From: Mucilaginibacter aquatilis
Lineage (GTDB): Bacteria > Bacteroidota > Bacteroidia > Sphingobacteriales > Sphingobacteriaceae
NCBI RefSeq assembly: GCF_009755275.1
Contig: NZ_WQLA01000001.1
Location: forward strand, 124,001-188,000
Length of the DNA stretch: 64,000 nt
Direction of reading: 5' to 3'
Position numbers and translations under genes: made by a program
The notes under the pieces: model-generated
Database searches by the model: none
What the model saw: only the letters and a program-made list of their open reading frames with translations
What the model was told of the DNA's origin: nothing
Shown here: piece after piece, positions 36,608 through 45,781 of the stretch
How positions within the stretch are numbered: the stretch's first letter is position 1
Layout: every line of letters begins with the position of its first letter

Positions 36608-37384
36608 ATGGCAATAATTACTTTAACAACTGACCTTGGCGATAAAGATATTTATCAGGCCGCGCTTAAAGGCAGTATTTTAAAGATATTGCCTGCCGTT
36701 ACTATTGTTGATATTACGCATACTGTAGCCGCCTTTAATATTCAACAGGCGGGCTTTATTTTAAAGAACAGTTTTAATTATTTCCCCCCCGAAACGGTGC
36801 ATCTGATTGGTATTGACACCGTTTTTAATGATGATACCAAGTTTTTAGCTGTTAAATACCAAAACCACTATTTTGTAGGAGCTGATAACGGCATTTTCTC
36901 GCTTATTTTTGATGATGAGCCTGAGGAGATTATGGAGATTAACATTTTGCAGGATTTAAAGTTTTTGCACTTCCCGCTGGCCGATATTTTTGTGAAGGCT
37001 GCCTGCCACCTTGCCGAAGGCAAGCCTATTGAAGATATTGGCGTGCCGGTTATGGGAGTTGAACGCAAAACCACCCTGCAACCTGCCGTAGAACGTAACC
37101 AGATACGTGGCATGGTAATTTATATTGACTCATTCCAAAACGTTATTACCAATATCACCAAAGACTTTTTTAACCGCGTGCAGGAAGGCAGGCGTTTTGT
37201 GCTCTACTTTAAACGCAACGAAACCATTACCCACCTCAGCTGGCATTATAATGAGGTACCGGAGGGCGAAAAGTTGTGCTTGTTTGGCATAAGCGACCAT
37301 TTGGAAATTGCCATAAATAAAGGCAATGCAGCCGGCTTACTTGGCCTTAACCTGGGCGACAGCGTAATTATAGATTTTCAGTAA
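36608..37384 (+). CDS. SAM hydrolase (adenosine-forming), DUF62 / chlorinase-fluorinase fold
   Basis: 258 residues. Opening ITLTTDLGDKDIYQAALKGS and then IVDITHTVAAFNIQQA are the signature of the SAM-cleaving fold shared with fluorinase. The C-terminal part holds YIDSFQNVITNIT, whose Asp/Asn contact the nucleoside. Most bacterial members use water to split S-adenosylmethionine to adenosine and methionine. It begins an operon-like run of three genes (gaps of 12 and 40 bp) and is divergent from phoH. Confidence 0.88.
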   Translation: MAIITLTTDLGDKDIYQAALKGSILKILPAVTIVDITHTVAAFNIQQAGFILKNSFNYFPPETVHLIGIDTVFNDDTKFLAVKYQNHYFVGADNGIFSLIFDDEPEEIMEINILQDLKFLHFPLADIFVKAACHLAEGKPIEDIGVPVMGVERKTTLQPAVERNQIRGMVIYIDSFQNVITNITKDFFNRVQEGRRFVLYFKRNETITHLSWHYNEVPEGEKLCLFGISDHLEIAINKGNAAGLLGLNLGDSVIIDFQ

Positions 37385-37396
37385 CTTGCCAGCCTC

Positions 37397-37918
37397 ATGA
37401 AAACATTTGTACTCGCCCTACTGGCTTGCCTAAACAGCTATGCACTTTTCGCACAAATCAACACCGACTCGGTAGTATATGAGCTTCAGCGTAAAAAAAT
37501 AAATGGTATGCTGGACGAGCGTAGCCGGAAGTTTGGCGAATATGATGAAAGTTTGAGCAAACACACCGGCATATTTGGCCTGCAAACCAAAAAAGATATC
37601 CGCAGGAGCAACGAGATACTGATGGATATTACTGAAACAGACAATCAAATTTTCAAACAAATAAAAGTGCTGCTTGACTACCGCATGTTCGAACAAAAGC
37701 AGGTAGAAACCAAAAAGAATGAGGTTGAAACTACTAACCTTAACTACATGCGCACCATTAACCGCCTGCGCGAGCAAAATGCAAAGCTTATGCAGGAGGC
37801 CGATGAGCGAGAAAAGAGCATTGGTAAAGAACGCAATAAGTACATAATTGCCATTGCCGTTCTCATTATAACGTCAATTTTACTTGCGTTTACCCGTAAA
37901 CGTACAGTTAAACCGTAA
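37397..37918 (+). CDS. exported coiled-coil protein with C-terminal membrane anchor
   Basis: 173 residues. A signal peptide (about 1-19) precedes a helical, charged region predicted as coiled coil (about 65-140, with NYMRTINRLREQNAKLMQEA). A single transmembrane helix (about 150-165) and a basic tail RKRTVKP end the protein, so the bulk faces the periplasm. The family is not recognised. It is between the SAM hydrolase and the ABC exporter, likely cotranscribed with both. Confidence 0.75.
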   Translation: MKTFVLALLACLNSYALFAQINTDSVVYELQRKKINGMLDERSRKFGEYDESLSKHTGIFGLQTKKDIRRSNEILMDITETDNQIFKQIKVLLDYRMFEQKQVETKKNEVETTNLNYMRTINRLREQNAKLMQEADEREKSIGKERNKYIIAIAVLIITSILLAFTRKRTVKP

Positions 37919-37958
37919 ATTTACAGATTAATCAAAGTTTATCAGAGGATAACCGTAT

Positions 37959-39788
37959 ATGGCACGAGCACGACTGAATAGTGGGAACGCAGCAGAAAAA
38001 GAATTACCTAAAGCAAAATTAAATAAGCAAACCCTTAAAAGCGTTAGCAAGCTTTTAACTTATATAAAACCTTACCGTGGTAAGTTTATTGCCGGGTTGT
38101 TTTTCCTGTTTTTGTCAAGCCTTGTGGCGCTGGTGTTTCCTGCCATACTAGGAGCGCTTATTGATGCCGCGCAAGGTAATTACAAGTACAAATTTATGCC
38201 CCGCAGCATAAACGCCATTGCTATTGGTGGTTTTATCCTGTTGTTTGCTCAGGCTTGTGTATCGTTTTTCAGGGTGGTTTGGTTTGTGCAGGTGGCCGAG
38301 CGTTCACTGGCTGATATACGCCGCGATACTTACTTCAAATTGGTTACCCTGCCCATGAACTTTTTTGCCAACCGCCGTGTTGGGGAACTAAACAGCCGCA
38401 TATCAGCAGATTTATCACAAATACAAGATACCCTTACCACCACCTTCGCCGAAATTATACGCCAGCTGGTACTATTAGCGGGCGGAGTAATTTTGCTGGT
38501 TGTGGTATCAATAAAACTTACGCTGGCCGTTTTGGCTGTATTACCGTTCCTTGTAGCATTTGCTGTAGTGTTTGGTAAATTCATAAGAAACCTGTCGCGC
38601 CAGGCGCAAGACAAATTAGCCGAATCAAACACCATTGTTGAAGAAACTTTGCAAGGCATTGCCAATGTAAAGGCATTTGTTAACGAGGCATTTGAGGCAG
38701 GCCGCTATGATAAAAACCTGCGAGATGTGGTTGGCATTGCTGTTAAAGGCGCCAAGTTCCGTGGCATTTTTGCATCCTTCATTGTGTTTTGCATGTTTGG
38801 TACGTTTGTAGGTGTTATATGGTATGGCTCTGTGCTGGTTAGCAACGGCGAAATGCACACCGGCGATTTAACAACCTTCATTATGTATTCAATCTTCGTT
38901 GGTGCAGCCATGGGTAGTTTCCCTGATTTATATGCCAACGTACAAAAAGCAGTAGGCGCAAGCGAACGGGTACTCGAAATTTTAAGTGAGGAGGGCGAGA
39001 ACATATCCATCCGCGAGAGCGACAACGTTATAAAACAACATATTCAAGGAAATCTTACCTTCCAAAACATCAACTTTCATTACCCATCCCGTCCGGAAAT
39101 TGAGGTATTGAAGGATGTGAGCATTGATGCACAGGCCGGGCAAAAGGTAGCTATTGTTGGGCCAAGCGGTTCGGGTAAATCTACCATGGCCTCGCTTATT
39201 TTACAATTTTATCATCCACAAAACGGTAGTATGTTGTTTGATGGCAAACCTGCTGCTGAATATGCGCTCACTGATATTCGCAACCAGGTAGCTATTGTTC
39301 CGCAGGATGTATTGTTATTTGGCGGCACCATTCGTGAAAACATTGCTTACGGTAAACGCTCAGCTACCAATGAAGAAATAATGCAAGCCGCAAAACGCGC
39401 CAATGCACATCAGTTTATTGAAGGTTTTCCTGAAGGGTATGATACTGTTGTAGGCGAGCGCGGCGTTAAATTATCGGGTGGTCAGCGTCAGCGTATTGCT
39501 ATTGCACGGGCCTTGCTTAAAAATCCGTCAATACTTATTTTAGATGAAGCTACATCTTCGCTCGATTCAGAATCAGAGCGCTTGGTGCAAGAAGCGTTGG
39601 AGGAATTAATGAAAGGCCGTACATCAATCATTATTGCCCACCGACTGTCAACTATACGCGAAGCCGACAAAATTGTAGTGCTTGAAAAAGGCCGCATTAT
39701 TGAAACCGGCACACACGAAGAACTGATAACCCGTGAGGAAGGCTTATATCGCTATTTGAGCCAGTTACAGTTTGATACAAGTGCTTAA
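37959..39788 (+). CDS. MsbA-type ABC exporter (fused permease and ATPase)
   Basis: 609 residues, the standard half-transporter length. Six transmembrane helices occupy about residues 40-320. The ATPase domain holds Walker A GPSGSGKST, the Q-loop VPQDVLLFGG, the signature LSGGQRQRIAIARALL, Walker B ILDEATSSLD and the H-loop IIAHRLSTI. It forms a homodimer in the inner membrane and exports lipids or hydrophobic compounds. MsbA-like lipid A transport is possible, but sequence alone cannot prove it. Confidence 0.93.
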   Translation: MARARLNSGNAAEKELPKAKLNKQTLKSVSKLLTYIKPYRGKFIAGLFFLFLSSLVALVFPAILGALIDAAQGNYKYKFMPRSINAIAIGGFILLFAQACVSFFRVVWFVQVAERSLADIRRDTYFKLVTLPMNFFANRRVGELNSRISADLSQIQDTLTTTFAEIIRQLVLLAGGVILLVVVSIKLTLAVLAVLPFLVAFAVVFGKFIRNLSRQAQDKLAESNTIVEETLQGIANVKAFVNEAFEAGRYDKNLRDVVGIAVKGAKFRGIFASFIVFCMFGTFVGVIWYGSVLVSNGEMHTGDLTTFIMYSIFVGAAMGSFPDLYANVQKAVGASERVLEILSEEGENISIRESDNVIKQHIQGNLTFQNINFHYPSRPEIEVLKDVSIDAQAGQKVAIVGPSGSGKSTMASLILQFYHPQNGSMLFDGKPAAEYALTDIRNQVAIVPQDVLLFGGTIRENIAYGKRSATNEEIMQAAKRANAHQFIEGFPEGYDTVVGERGVKLSGGQRQRIAIARALLKNPSILILDEATSSLDSESERLVQEALEELMKGRTSIIIAHRLSTIREADKIVVLEKGRIIETGTHEELITREEGLYRYLSQLQFDTSA

Positions 39789-39796
39789 CGCTTGTA

Positions 39797-39879
39797 GTTC
39801 ATAGTTGATAGTTCATGGTAAAAGAGTTGCATTTTGCTTTTCTCTTCTGCTATGAACTATGAACCATCAACTATGAACC
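39797..39879. repeat. heptanucleotide fold-back array after the ABC exporter
   Basis: Left arm: GTTCATA, GTTGATA, GTTCATG (39797-39817). Right arm: CTATGAA twice, CCATCAA, CTATGAA (39850-39877). The arms are inverted repeats with a 31-bp spacer. Unit length is again 7 bp, but the unit sequence differs from the other arrays. Confidence 0.75.
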
Positions 39880-39895
39880 AATTAAAAAACTAATC

Positions 39896-41290
39896 ATGAA
39901 ATTAACCATACACGGGGCTGCCCGTCAGGTTACCGGCAGCATGCATTTGCTGGAGGTTAACCGATATAAAATACTAATTGACTGCGGACTTGATTATGAG
40001 AAAGACCGCAGCGTTCAATCAAACGAAAACTTTCCGTTTAACCCATCAGATATTGATGTGGTTATACTAACTCATGCCCATATTGATCACTCTGGCAACC
40101 TGCCAACGTTAGTGCGTATGGGTTTTGATGGTCAAATATTGTGTACCCCTCCTACTGCCGAGTTAAGCGAGTTATTGCTGATGGATTCGGTAAATGTTTT
40201 CTTAAACAAGCAGCAAAAATCAGGCAGACACCGCCGTGGCCGCAACCATGGCCCACGCCCGCAACCGCTTTATTTGCAAAAGCATGTAATGGACACTACC
40301 GAGCGTTTTGTTACTATTGCCTTTAACAAACCGTTTCGTTTAAATGGCGATGTGGAGCTCACGTTTATACCTGTTGGCCACTTGCTAGGTGCAGCTGCCG
40401 TGGTTTTAAAGGTAAATGATAACGGGGAAGAAAAAACAATTGCTTTTACGGGCGATATCGGGCGTAAAAACTATCCTGTACTTGATGATCCGCAGCCACT
40501 ACCAAAAGTTGACTATTTAGTGAGCGAATCTACCTATGGCGGTCGTTCGCATTCTAAAGGTGAAACTATTGAGCAGGTGTTGATAGATACCATTGAGAAA
40601 GCCTGTATTAAGGAATCGGGTCGGTTAATTATACCAGCATTTAGTATTGGACGTACACAGGCTTTGGTATACTCGCTCAATAAAATATTTAGTACAGGCA
40701 AATTACCGCCGGTAAAAGTGTTTGTTGATAGTCCGCTGGCATCAGCATCAACCAATGTTTTCCGTAAGCATCACGCCCTTTTAAACGCCGAAGCGCAGGA
40801 TTTTTACCGCACCCAGGGTGATGAATTTGAGTTTGATAACTTGCACTACATTGAAAACCTAAAAGAGAGCCAGCAAATATCTAACTACTTTGAACCATGT
40901 ATTATCATATCATCGGCAGGTATGTTAGAGGGTGGCCGTATACAAGATCATCTGTATAACAATATACAAAACTACTATTGTACCATACTATTTATTGGGT
41001 ATTGTGCAAAAGGCACTTTAGGTTTCCGGTTATTGCGCGGCGACCCTGTTGTACATATTAAAGACCGTGATTTGGCAGTGTATGCCACTATAAAAAAAAC
41101 CGACCTGTTCAGCGCGCATGGCGACCATGAGGATCTGGTTAGCACTGTAAGGCAACAAGCACCTCAAAATCTTAAAAAAGTATTTTTAGTACATGGCGAG
41201 GCCGAGAGCATGGTAGCTATGGCTAATGATTTACAACAAGACGGATATGAGGTAGTTATACCGGAAAAAGATTTAGCTTATGATTTGTAA
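39896..41290 (+). CDS. beta-CASP metallo-beta-lactamase ribonuclease
   Basis: 464 residues. Metal ligands lie in HAHIDHSGN (His60, His62, Asp64, His65), with further motifs in FIPVGHLLGA, FTGDIGRKNYP, FSAHGDHEDL and VFLVHGEAESM. These are the order and spacing of the beta-CASP branch (CPSF73-like), which cuts and processes RNA. The length matches stand-alone bacterial and archaeal members without KH domains. Confidence 0.93.
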   Translation: MKLTIHGAARQVTGSMHLLEVNRYKILIDCGLDYEKDRSVQSNENFPFNPSDIDVVILTHAHIDHSGNLPTLVRMGFDGQILCTPPTAELSELLLMDSVNVFLNKQQKSGRHRRGRNHGPRPQPLYLQKHVMDTTERFVTIAFNKPFRLNGDVELTFIPVGHLLGAAAVVLKVNDNGEEKTIAFTGDIGRKNYPVLDDPQPLPKVDYLVSESTYGGRSHSKGETIEQVLIDTIEKACIKESGRLIIPAFSIGRTQALVYSLNKIFSTGKLPPVKVFVDSPLASASTNVFRKHHALLNAEAQDFYRTQGDEFEFDNLHYIENLKESQQISNYFEPCIIISSAGMLEGGRIQDHLYNNIQNYYCTILFIGYCAKGTLGFRLLRGDPVVHIKDRDLAVYATIKKTDLFSAHGDHEDLVSTVRQQAPQNLKKVFLVHGEAESMVAMANDLQQDGYEVVIPEKDLAYDL

Positions 41291-41350
41291 CGTGCTTAAT
41301 TTTAAGCATATTTGATAAAAATCCTGAGTTTGTACCATCGACTTAAACCA

Positions 41351-42112
41351 ATGCCTGTAAACAATTTAAAAGGCTTTTTTTACAAAGCTTTAGTTGCTGT
41401 ATGTTTTTTATCATCATGTGATAAGGACGCTGATCCGGAAGTTATTAAAGTATCTTCAACAACAATTGCCGGTGGCGGTGGTACAACTAATCCAGGAGGA
41501 GGCACAACTAATCCTGGCGGAGGCACAACCAACCCTGGCGGAGGCACAACCAACCCTGGCGGAGGCACAACTAACCCTGGCGGTGGAACAACCAATCCAG
41601 GCGGAGGCACAACTAACCCTGGCGGTGGAACAACCAATCCAGGCGGAGGCACAACTAACCCTGGAGGAGGTACAACTACTAACCCGGGAACAATTAGCGG
41701 TTCGGGCGATGGAGGGGTAGCAATTGGAGGCGAAGGAACAATTGTTTTTAGTTTAAAAGGTAAAACTTATACTCTTACAAGTTCATCAAGTTACCTGTTA
41801 AACGGCATTTCTGCTTCTACATTTGGGTTTTCGTTAACTACTATAGGCGGTACGGCAGCAAACGGCAAGGGTATACTATTTCTTTTGGGCTCAATGGCTG
41901 ATGCCACAGGTATTACCGATGCTTTAAACGCGAGCATTGTGTTTGAAGATGGCACCTCGTACACCATTGGCGGAGAAGGAAAAATAAACTTCAATACTTT
42001 TAGCCTTAACCAAACCAAGCTTACCTCAAAAGGCACTTTCGATGTAATTATGGTTAATGATGCTGATAAAAGTGATAAGATAAAAGTTGGCGGCTCGTTC
42101 AATGTGAAGTAG
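41351..42112 (+). CDS. lipoprotein with GGGTTNP repeat linker
   Basis: 253 residues. The signal ends VCFLSSC, giving a lipidated Cys. A linker of ten GGGTTNP-type heptapeptides follows, then a C-terminal domain of about 130 residues with GGEGTIVFSLKGKTYTL and a related GGEGKINFNTF later. The latter may be a small beta-sandwich. The linker is flexible and probably spaces the domain from the outer membrane. ATG at 41351 is preferred to an upstream TTG. No named family is recognised. Confidence 0.8.
   Translation: MPVNNLKGFFYKALVAVCFLSSCDKDADPEVIKVSSTTIAGGGGTTNPGGGTTNPGGGTTNPGGGTTNPGGGTTNPGGGTTNPGGGTTNPGGGTTNPGGGTTNPGGGTTTNPGTISGSGDGGVAIGGEGTIVFSLKGKTYTLTSSSSYLLNGISASTFGFSLTTIGGTAANGKGILFLLGSMADATGITDALNASIVFEDGTSYTIGGEGKINFNTFSLNQTKLTSKGTFDVIMVNDADKSDKIKVGGSFNVK
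41477..41689 (+). repeat. 21-bp tandem repeat, ten units
   Basis: Nine 21-bp units and one 24-bp unit encode GGGTTNP. Two unit types alternate: GGAGGCACAAC-type and GGTGGAACAAC-type. Units 5-6 are identical to units 7-8, so a 42-bp duplication is recent. The region is prone to slippage in multiples of three bases, which keeps the frame. Confidence 0.93.
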
Positions 42113-42135
42113 CAGCCACTATAATCTTATAAACA

Positions 42136-42175
42136 AACAAGGCCCGTACTATTTAAGCACGGGCCTTGTTTGTTA
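42136..42175. terminator. bidirectional intrinsic terminator
   Basis: ACAAGGCCCGT and ACGGGCCTTGT pair around a short loop, with A and T tracts outside. It separates the convergent lipoprotein and serA genes. Confidence 0.87.
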
Positions 42176-42189
42176 TAAGTACTTAGGCT

Positions 42190-43149
42190 TTACTGAGCCA
42201 GCGTTTTAAAATGATTGATAATAAGCGTAGCCAATTCAACACCTATACGCTCCTGAGCTTCATTTGTTGAAGCGCCAATGTGCGGTGTTAAAGAAATTTT
42301 TGGATGAGTTAACAAATCAGTACGAGGGGTAGGCTCATTATCAAATACATCTAATCCGGCAAATGACAATTTACCGGTATTTAGTGCTTCTAATAGAGCA
42401 TTTTCATCAACGGTACCACCGCGTGAACAATTAACTAAACCAGCACCTTTTTTCATCAATGCAAGCTCACGTTCGCCAATTACAGGTTCTTCGCTAAAAG
42501 GTACGTGTAATGATATAAAATCGCTTTGAGCAATCACCTCATCCTTGTCAGCATATTTTACCGGTATGGTAACATTTACGCCACCACCCAAAGTAATCTC
42601 TAACTCAGTTACTGATGGGTAAACATCAAAAGCCAGCACTTCCATGCCCAAACCATATGCAATTTTAGCAGTTTCGCGGCCTATACGACCAAAGCCCAAT
42701 ATGCCGATGGTTTTACCTCTTAGTTCAATACCCTTTGCGTATGCCTTCTTTAAATCGTTAAATTTAGATGATCCATCAACAGGCATTTTGCGGTTTGCAT
42801 CCTGTAAAAAACGTACCCCGGTAAATAAGTGTGCAAATACTAATTCAGCTACTGAAGCCGAAGATGCAGCCGGCGTGTTGTGCACGGCAACGCCACGCTC
42901 AAGTGCGTATTCTACATCAATATTATCAACACCTACCCCGCCGCGGCCTATTAGCTTTAGGTTAGGGCAAGCATCAATTAACGCTTTGCGCACCTTAGTG
43001 GCACTGCGTACGGTTATAGCATCGTAGTTTTGTAATTTCTCAGGAAGTTCTTCCTGAGGTATGTGGTTGGTATCAACAAAAAAACCGGCTTCTTCAAGCA
43101 ACTGCTTGCCTACCGGATCAATACCATCGTTAGCGAGTAATTTTATCAT
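42190..43149 (-). CDS. serA: D-3-phosphoglycerate dehydrogenase
   Basis: 319 residues, the short form without ACT or other regulatory domains. The NAD-binding motif is GILGFGRIGRETA. RGGVGVDNID, NCSRGGTVDE and PHIGAST are the substrate and catalytic regions (Arg, Glu and His). It makes 3-phosphohydroxypyruvate, the first step of serine synthesis. Lack of an ACT domain suggests no serine feedback on the enzyme. It follows serC in the same direction, 117 bp apart. Confidence 0.93.
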   Translation of the reverse strand: MIKLLANDGIDPVGKQLLEEAGFFVDTNHIPQEELPEKLQNYDAITVRSATKVRKALIDACPNLKLIGRGGVGVDNIDVEYALERGVAVHNTPAASSASVAELVFAHLFTGVRFLQDANRKMPVDGSSKFNDLKKAYAKGIELRGKTIGILGFGRIGRETAKIAYGLGMEVLAFDVYPSVTELEITLGGGVNVTIPVKYADKDEVIAQSDFISLHVPFSEEPVIGERELALMKKGAGLVNCSRGGTVDENALLEALNTGKLSFAGLDVFDNEPTPRTDLLTHPKISLTPHIGASTNEAQERIGVELATLIINHFKTLAQ

Positions 43150-43154
43150 GATTT

Positions 43155-43266
43155 AGTGAATGGTAAATAGTGAAAAGTTGATTTGTTAGATAGTTAAGTA
43201 GTCAAATGATTGTTGGGCATATTTTAATCCTAATCAACCATCCAACTACTCAACCTTTAACTAAAG
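43155..43266. repeat. heptanucleotide fold-back array between serC and serA
   Basis: Left units: AGTGAAT, GGTAAAT, AGTGAAA, AGTTGAT and onward to 43217. The right part from 43226, read on the minus strand, runs GTTGAGT, AGTTGGA, TGGTTGA, TTAGGAT. The arms pair over about 27 bp with roughly one third mismatches. Period is 7 bp. Confidence 0.65.
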
Positions 43267-44337
43267 CTATGCTTTGTGCTTCTCAGCAAATTCCTGCATA
43301 GCATCAATAAGCACATGTATGCTGGTAACCGGCAGTGCATTATAAATAGATGCACGGAAGCCGCCCACACTACGGTGGCCTTTAATGCCAACAATACCTT
43401 TATCTTCAGCAAGTTTTAAAAATGGCTTCTCCAGTTCTGGGTTTTCCATTACAAAGCAAACGTTCATCTTTGAACGGTCTTCAACAGCAGCAACAGCCTT
43501 AAACAGCGGGTTACGGTCAATCTCTTTGTATAACTGTGCAGCTTTAGCATCGTTCTCTTTTTGCATGGCAGCTACACCACCCTTGGCTTTTAACCAACGC
43601 AGGGTAAGCATTGATACGTAGATAGCAAACACCGGAGGGGTATTGTACATTGAACCACCCTCTATTTGGGTTTGGTAATTGAACATTGCCGGAATTTTAC
43701 GGTCAACCTTGCCCAGTATTTCGTCTTTAACAATTACCAGCGTTGTACCTGCAGGACCCATGTTTTTTTGTGCCCCGGCATAAATCAAACTAAAATCGGC
43801 AACGTTAAAGGTGCGGCTGAAAATATCTGACGACATATCGGCCACCAATGGCACAGGCGCTGGTTTAAATTCCTGCGTTTGAGTGCCGTAAATAGTATTA
43901 TTTGAGGTGATGTGGAAGTAAGCCGCATCAGCCGGAACAGTATAATCTTTAGGTATGTAGGTAAAGTTGCTGTCTTTCGATGACGCCACAACCTCAACGT
44001 TACCAAAGTACTTTGCTTCTTTTAAAGCTTTGTTAGCCCAAACACCTGTTTCAAGGTAAGCGGCTTTGCCACCCTCAGGCAACAAGTTATAAGGTATCAT
44101 AGCAAACTGCTGGCTGGCACCACCTTGTAAAAACAATACCGAGTATCCTTCGGGCACTTCCAGGAGTTCTTTAACCAGCTTTACAGCTTCGTCTAAAACG
44201 CCTTCAAACTCGGCCGAGCGATGCGAAATTTCAAGAATGGATAAACCAATTCCATTAAAATCAACCACGGCTTGTGAAGCCTGTTTCAAGACCTCGTGAG
44301 GAAGGATGCCTGGTCCGGCACCGAAATTATGTTTCAT
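43267..44337 (-). CDS. serC: phosphoserine aminotransferase
   Basis: 356 residues, full length. Family features are the N-terminal [14 protein letters not shown], the substrate loop EISHRSAEF, and the PLP lysine in [12 protein letters not shown]. The C-terminal part reads [17 protein letters not shown]. It converts 3-phosphohydroxypyruvate to phosphoserine in serine and B6 synthesis. Upstream lie 166 bp with no other gene. A repeat array separates it from serA, so separate transcription is possible. Confidence 0.95.
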   Translation of the reverse strand: MKHNFGAGPGILPHEVLKQASQAVVDFNGIGLSILEISHRSAEFEGVLDEAVKLVKELLEVPEGYSVLFLQGGASQQFAMIPYNLLPEGGKAAYLETGVWANKALKEAKYFGNVEVVASSKDSNFTYIPKDYTVPADAAYFHITSNNTIYGTQTQEFKPAPVPLVADMSSDIFSRTFNVADFSLIYAGAQKNMGPAGTTLVIVKDEILGKVDRKIPAMFNYQTQIEGGSMYNTPPVFAIYVSMLTLRWLKAKGGVAAMQKENDAKAAQLYKEIDRNPLFKAVAAVEDRSKMNVCFVMENPELEKPFLKLAEDKGIVGIKGHRSVGGFRASIYNALPVTSIHVLIDAMQEFAEKHKA

Positions 44338-44503
44338 AACTTTAATTTAGTTTACCAAAGGCTTTATCAAAACGCCTTTTTAGTTGCGCCCGAAGTTAAA
44401 AAATAAGCCTATTAAATTGGTAGTTTATTTATAAATTGTGAATAATGTGTTAGAACTGCTTAAAAGAGAGGTAAAAATTATGACTTTGGCAATGATTTGC
44501 CTG

Positions 44504-45154
44504 CTATAAATTTACCAGCTCCTTAATGGTAGCCAGCTGATTATTGGACGAAAAAACGAAGTTACCGGCAACCAATACATTGGCACCTGCAGCAAGCAAC
44601 TGCGGTGCATTCTGCAGGTTTACCCCTCCGTCTATTTCAATTAATAAGTCTGGATTTTTGGAGGTTGCCATGGCTTTGAGTTGCACAATTTTTTTGTAAG
44701 TATTGTTAATGAATTTTTGCCCGCCAAAACCCGGGTTAACCGACATGATGAGTGCCAGGTCTATATCTTCAATAATATCTTCTAATTGATTGACAGGGGT
44801 GTGCGGATTAAGGGCTACACCTGCTTTGCAGCCTAGCTCTTTAATAGCCCGAATGGTGCGGTGTAAGTGTGTTGTTGCTTCAACATGAACGGTGATGACT
44901 GCTGCACCGGCATCAGCAAAAGCTTTAAGATAGCGGTCGGGGTCAACAATCATAAGGTGAACATCAAGCGGCTTTTTGGCATGTTTATTTACTGCCTCCA
45001 CTACAGGAAACCCGAACGATATATTGGGTACGAATAATCCATCCATTATATCAACGTGAATCCATTGTGCATCGCTCTCGTTAATCATCTCAATATCGCG
45101 CTGCAAATTGGCAAAGTCAGCGGCTAAAATAGAAGGTGCAATCAAGTGCTTCAT
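44504..45154 (-). CDS. rpe: ribulose-phosphate 3-epimerase
   Basis: 216 residues from ATG 45154 (MKHLIAPSILAADFANL), matching the family start; an ATG six codons upstream is less likely. The TIM-barrel metal and substrate residues are in WIHVDIMDGLFVPN, VDVHLMI-like PLDVHLMIVDP, SVNPGFGGQKF and EIDGGVN. It interconverts ribulose-5-P and xylulose-5-P in the pentose phosphate pathway. Confidence 0.95.
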   Translation of the reverse strand: MKHLIAPSILAADFANLQRDIEMINESDAQWIHVDIMDGLFVPNISFGFPVVEAVNKHAKKPLDVHLMIVDPDRYLKAFADAGAAVITVHVEATTHLHRTIRAIKELGCKAGVALNPHTPVNQLEDIIEDIDLALIMSVNPGFGGQKFINNTYKKIVQLKAMATSKNPDLLIEIDGGVNLQNAPQLLAAGANVLVAGNFVFSSNNQLATIKELVNL

Positions 45155-45332
45155 GCCGCCAAATATAGGCATATCAATAAAAGTACAATCAGAAATTGTA
45201 AATGAAGTGGTTGTTAACCAACTTGGTTATTGCACCAAACAAACGCGTTTTTAAGCGCAACAGCTATGCTAACGATTAAATTTTTAAAAGAAATAAAGCG
45301 GTGGAAATTTTAAAAAAAAGCCAATGGCAGCC

Positions 45333-45608
45333 TTAGTCGCAATTTTGCAACAGGTCGTAATATTTACGCATTAGCTCGGTATCGTAGTTTACCAAAGATT
45401 GGTAAGCTTCAGATACAAGCTCATTAAGTATTGATGCTCCTAACTGGCCGGCGCCATTAGGTATTTCATCATAGTATTTTATCAGATCTTTAACCCTTAT
45501 AATTTCGTACAGTAGTGCTTGTATCAAATCGGTTTGCTCAACCGGCCTGGTGCCATGTATACTGCTGCTCAAAAAATCTAAAGGATCATCACTTGTGGCA
45601 GATGTCAT
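45333..45608 (-). CDS. small acidic helical protein
   Basis: 91 residues, ATG at 45608. The sequence is mostly helical with no signal or membrane segment, with TDLIQALLYEIIRVKDLIKY and SEAYQSLVNYDTEL. No family is recognised. It lies between rpe and pnp on the same strand, with 173 bp upstream that include the pnp terminator, so it has its own promoter. A DNA-binding or adaptor role cannot be argued from sequence. Confidence 0.65.
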   Translation of the reverse strand: MTSATSDDPLDFLSSSIHGTRPVEQTDLIQALLYEIIRVKDLIKYYDEIPNGAGQLGASILNELVSEAYQSLVNYDTELMRKYYDLLQNCD

Positions 45609-45711
45609 TTTTATATAAACGATCGGACTTTAGACGGTTCCAGCAATTTAGTTTACTTCATATAGTCCAATAGCTAAAGCATTAAGGGGAATTACAAATA
45701 AACAAAAAAGG

Positions 45712-45760
45712 CAATAAAAAAACCACACTTCTTTGACAAAATCTCAGATAGTGTGGTTTA
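45712..45760 (-). terminator. intrinsic terminator after pnp
   Basis: AAACCACACT and AGTGTGGTTT form the stem, with a T run on the minus strand (A run at 45712-45722). It lies 22 bp beyond the pnp stop. Confidence 0.82.
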
Positions 45761-45781
45761 AAATTATTTTAAAGTAAATAC

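Noticed and set aside
36504..36614. Upstream extension of phoH
   Set aside because: No family similarity, and it overlaps the divergent promoter and start of the SAM hydrolase gene.
41380..41652. Minus-strand ORF with PPGLVVP repeats
   Set aside because: It is the antisense of the 21-bp tandem repeat in the lipoprotein gene, not a real proline-rich protein.
41477..41689. Tandem array considered as CRISPR
   Set aside because: Units are contiguous 21-bp coding repeats with no spacers, and no cas genes are present.
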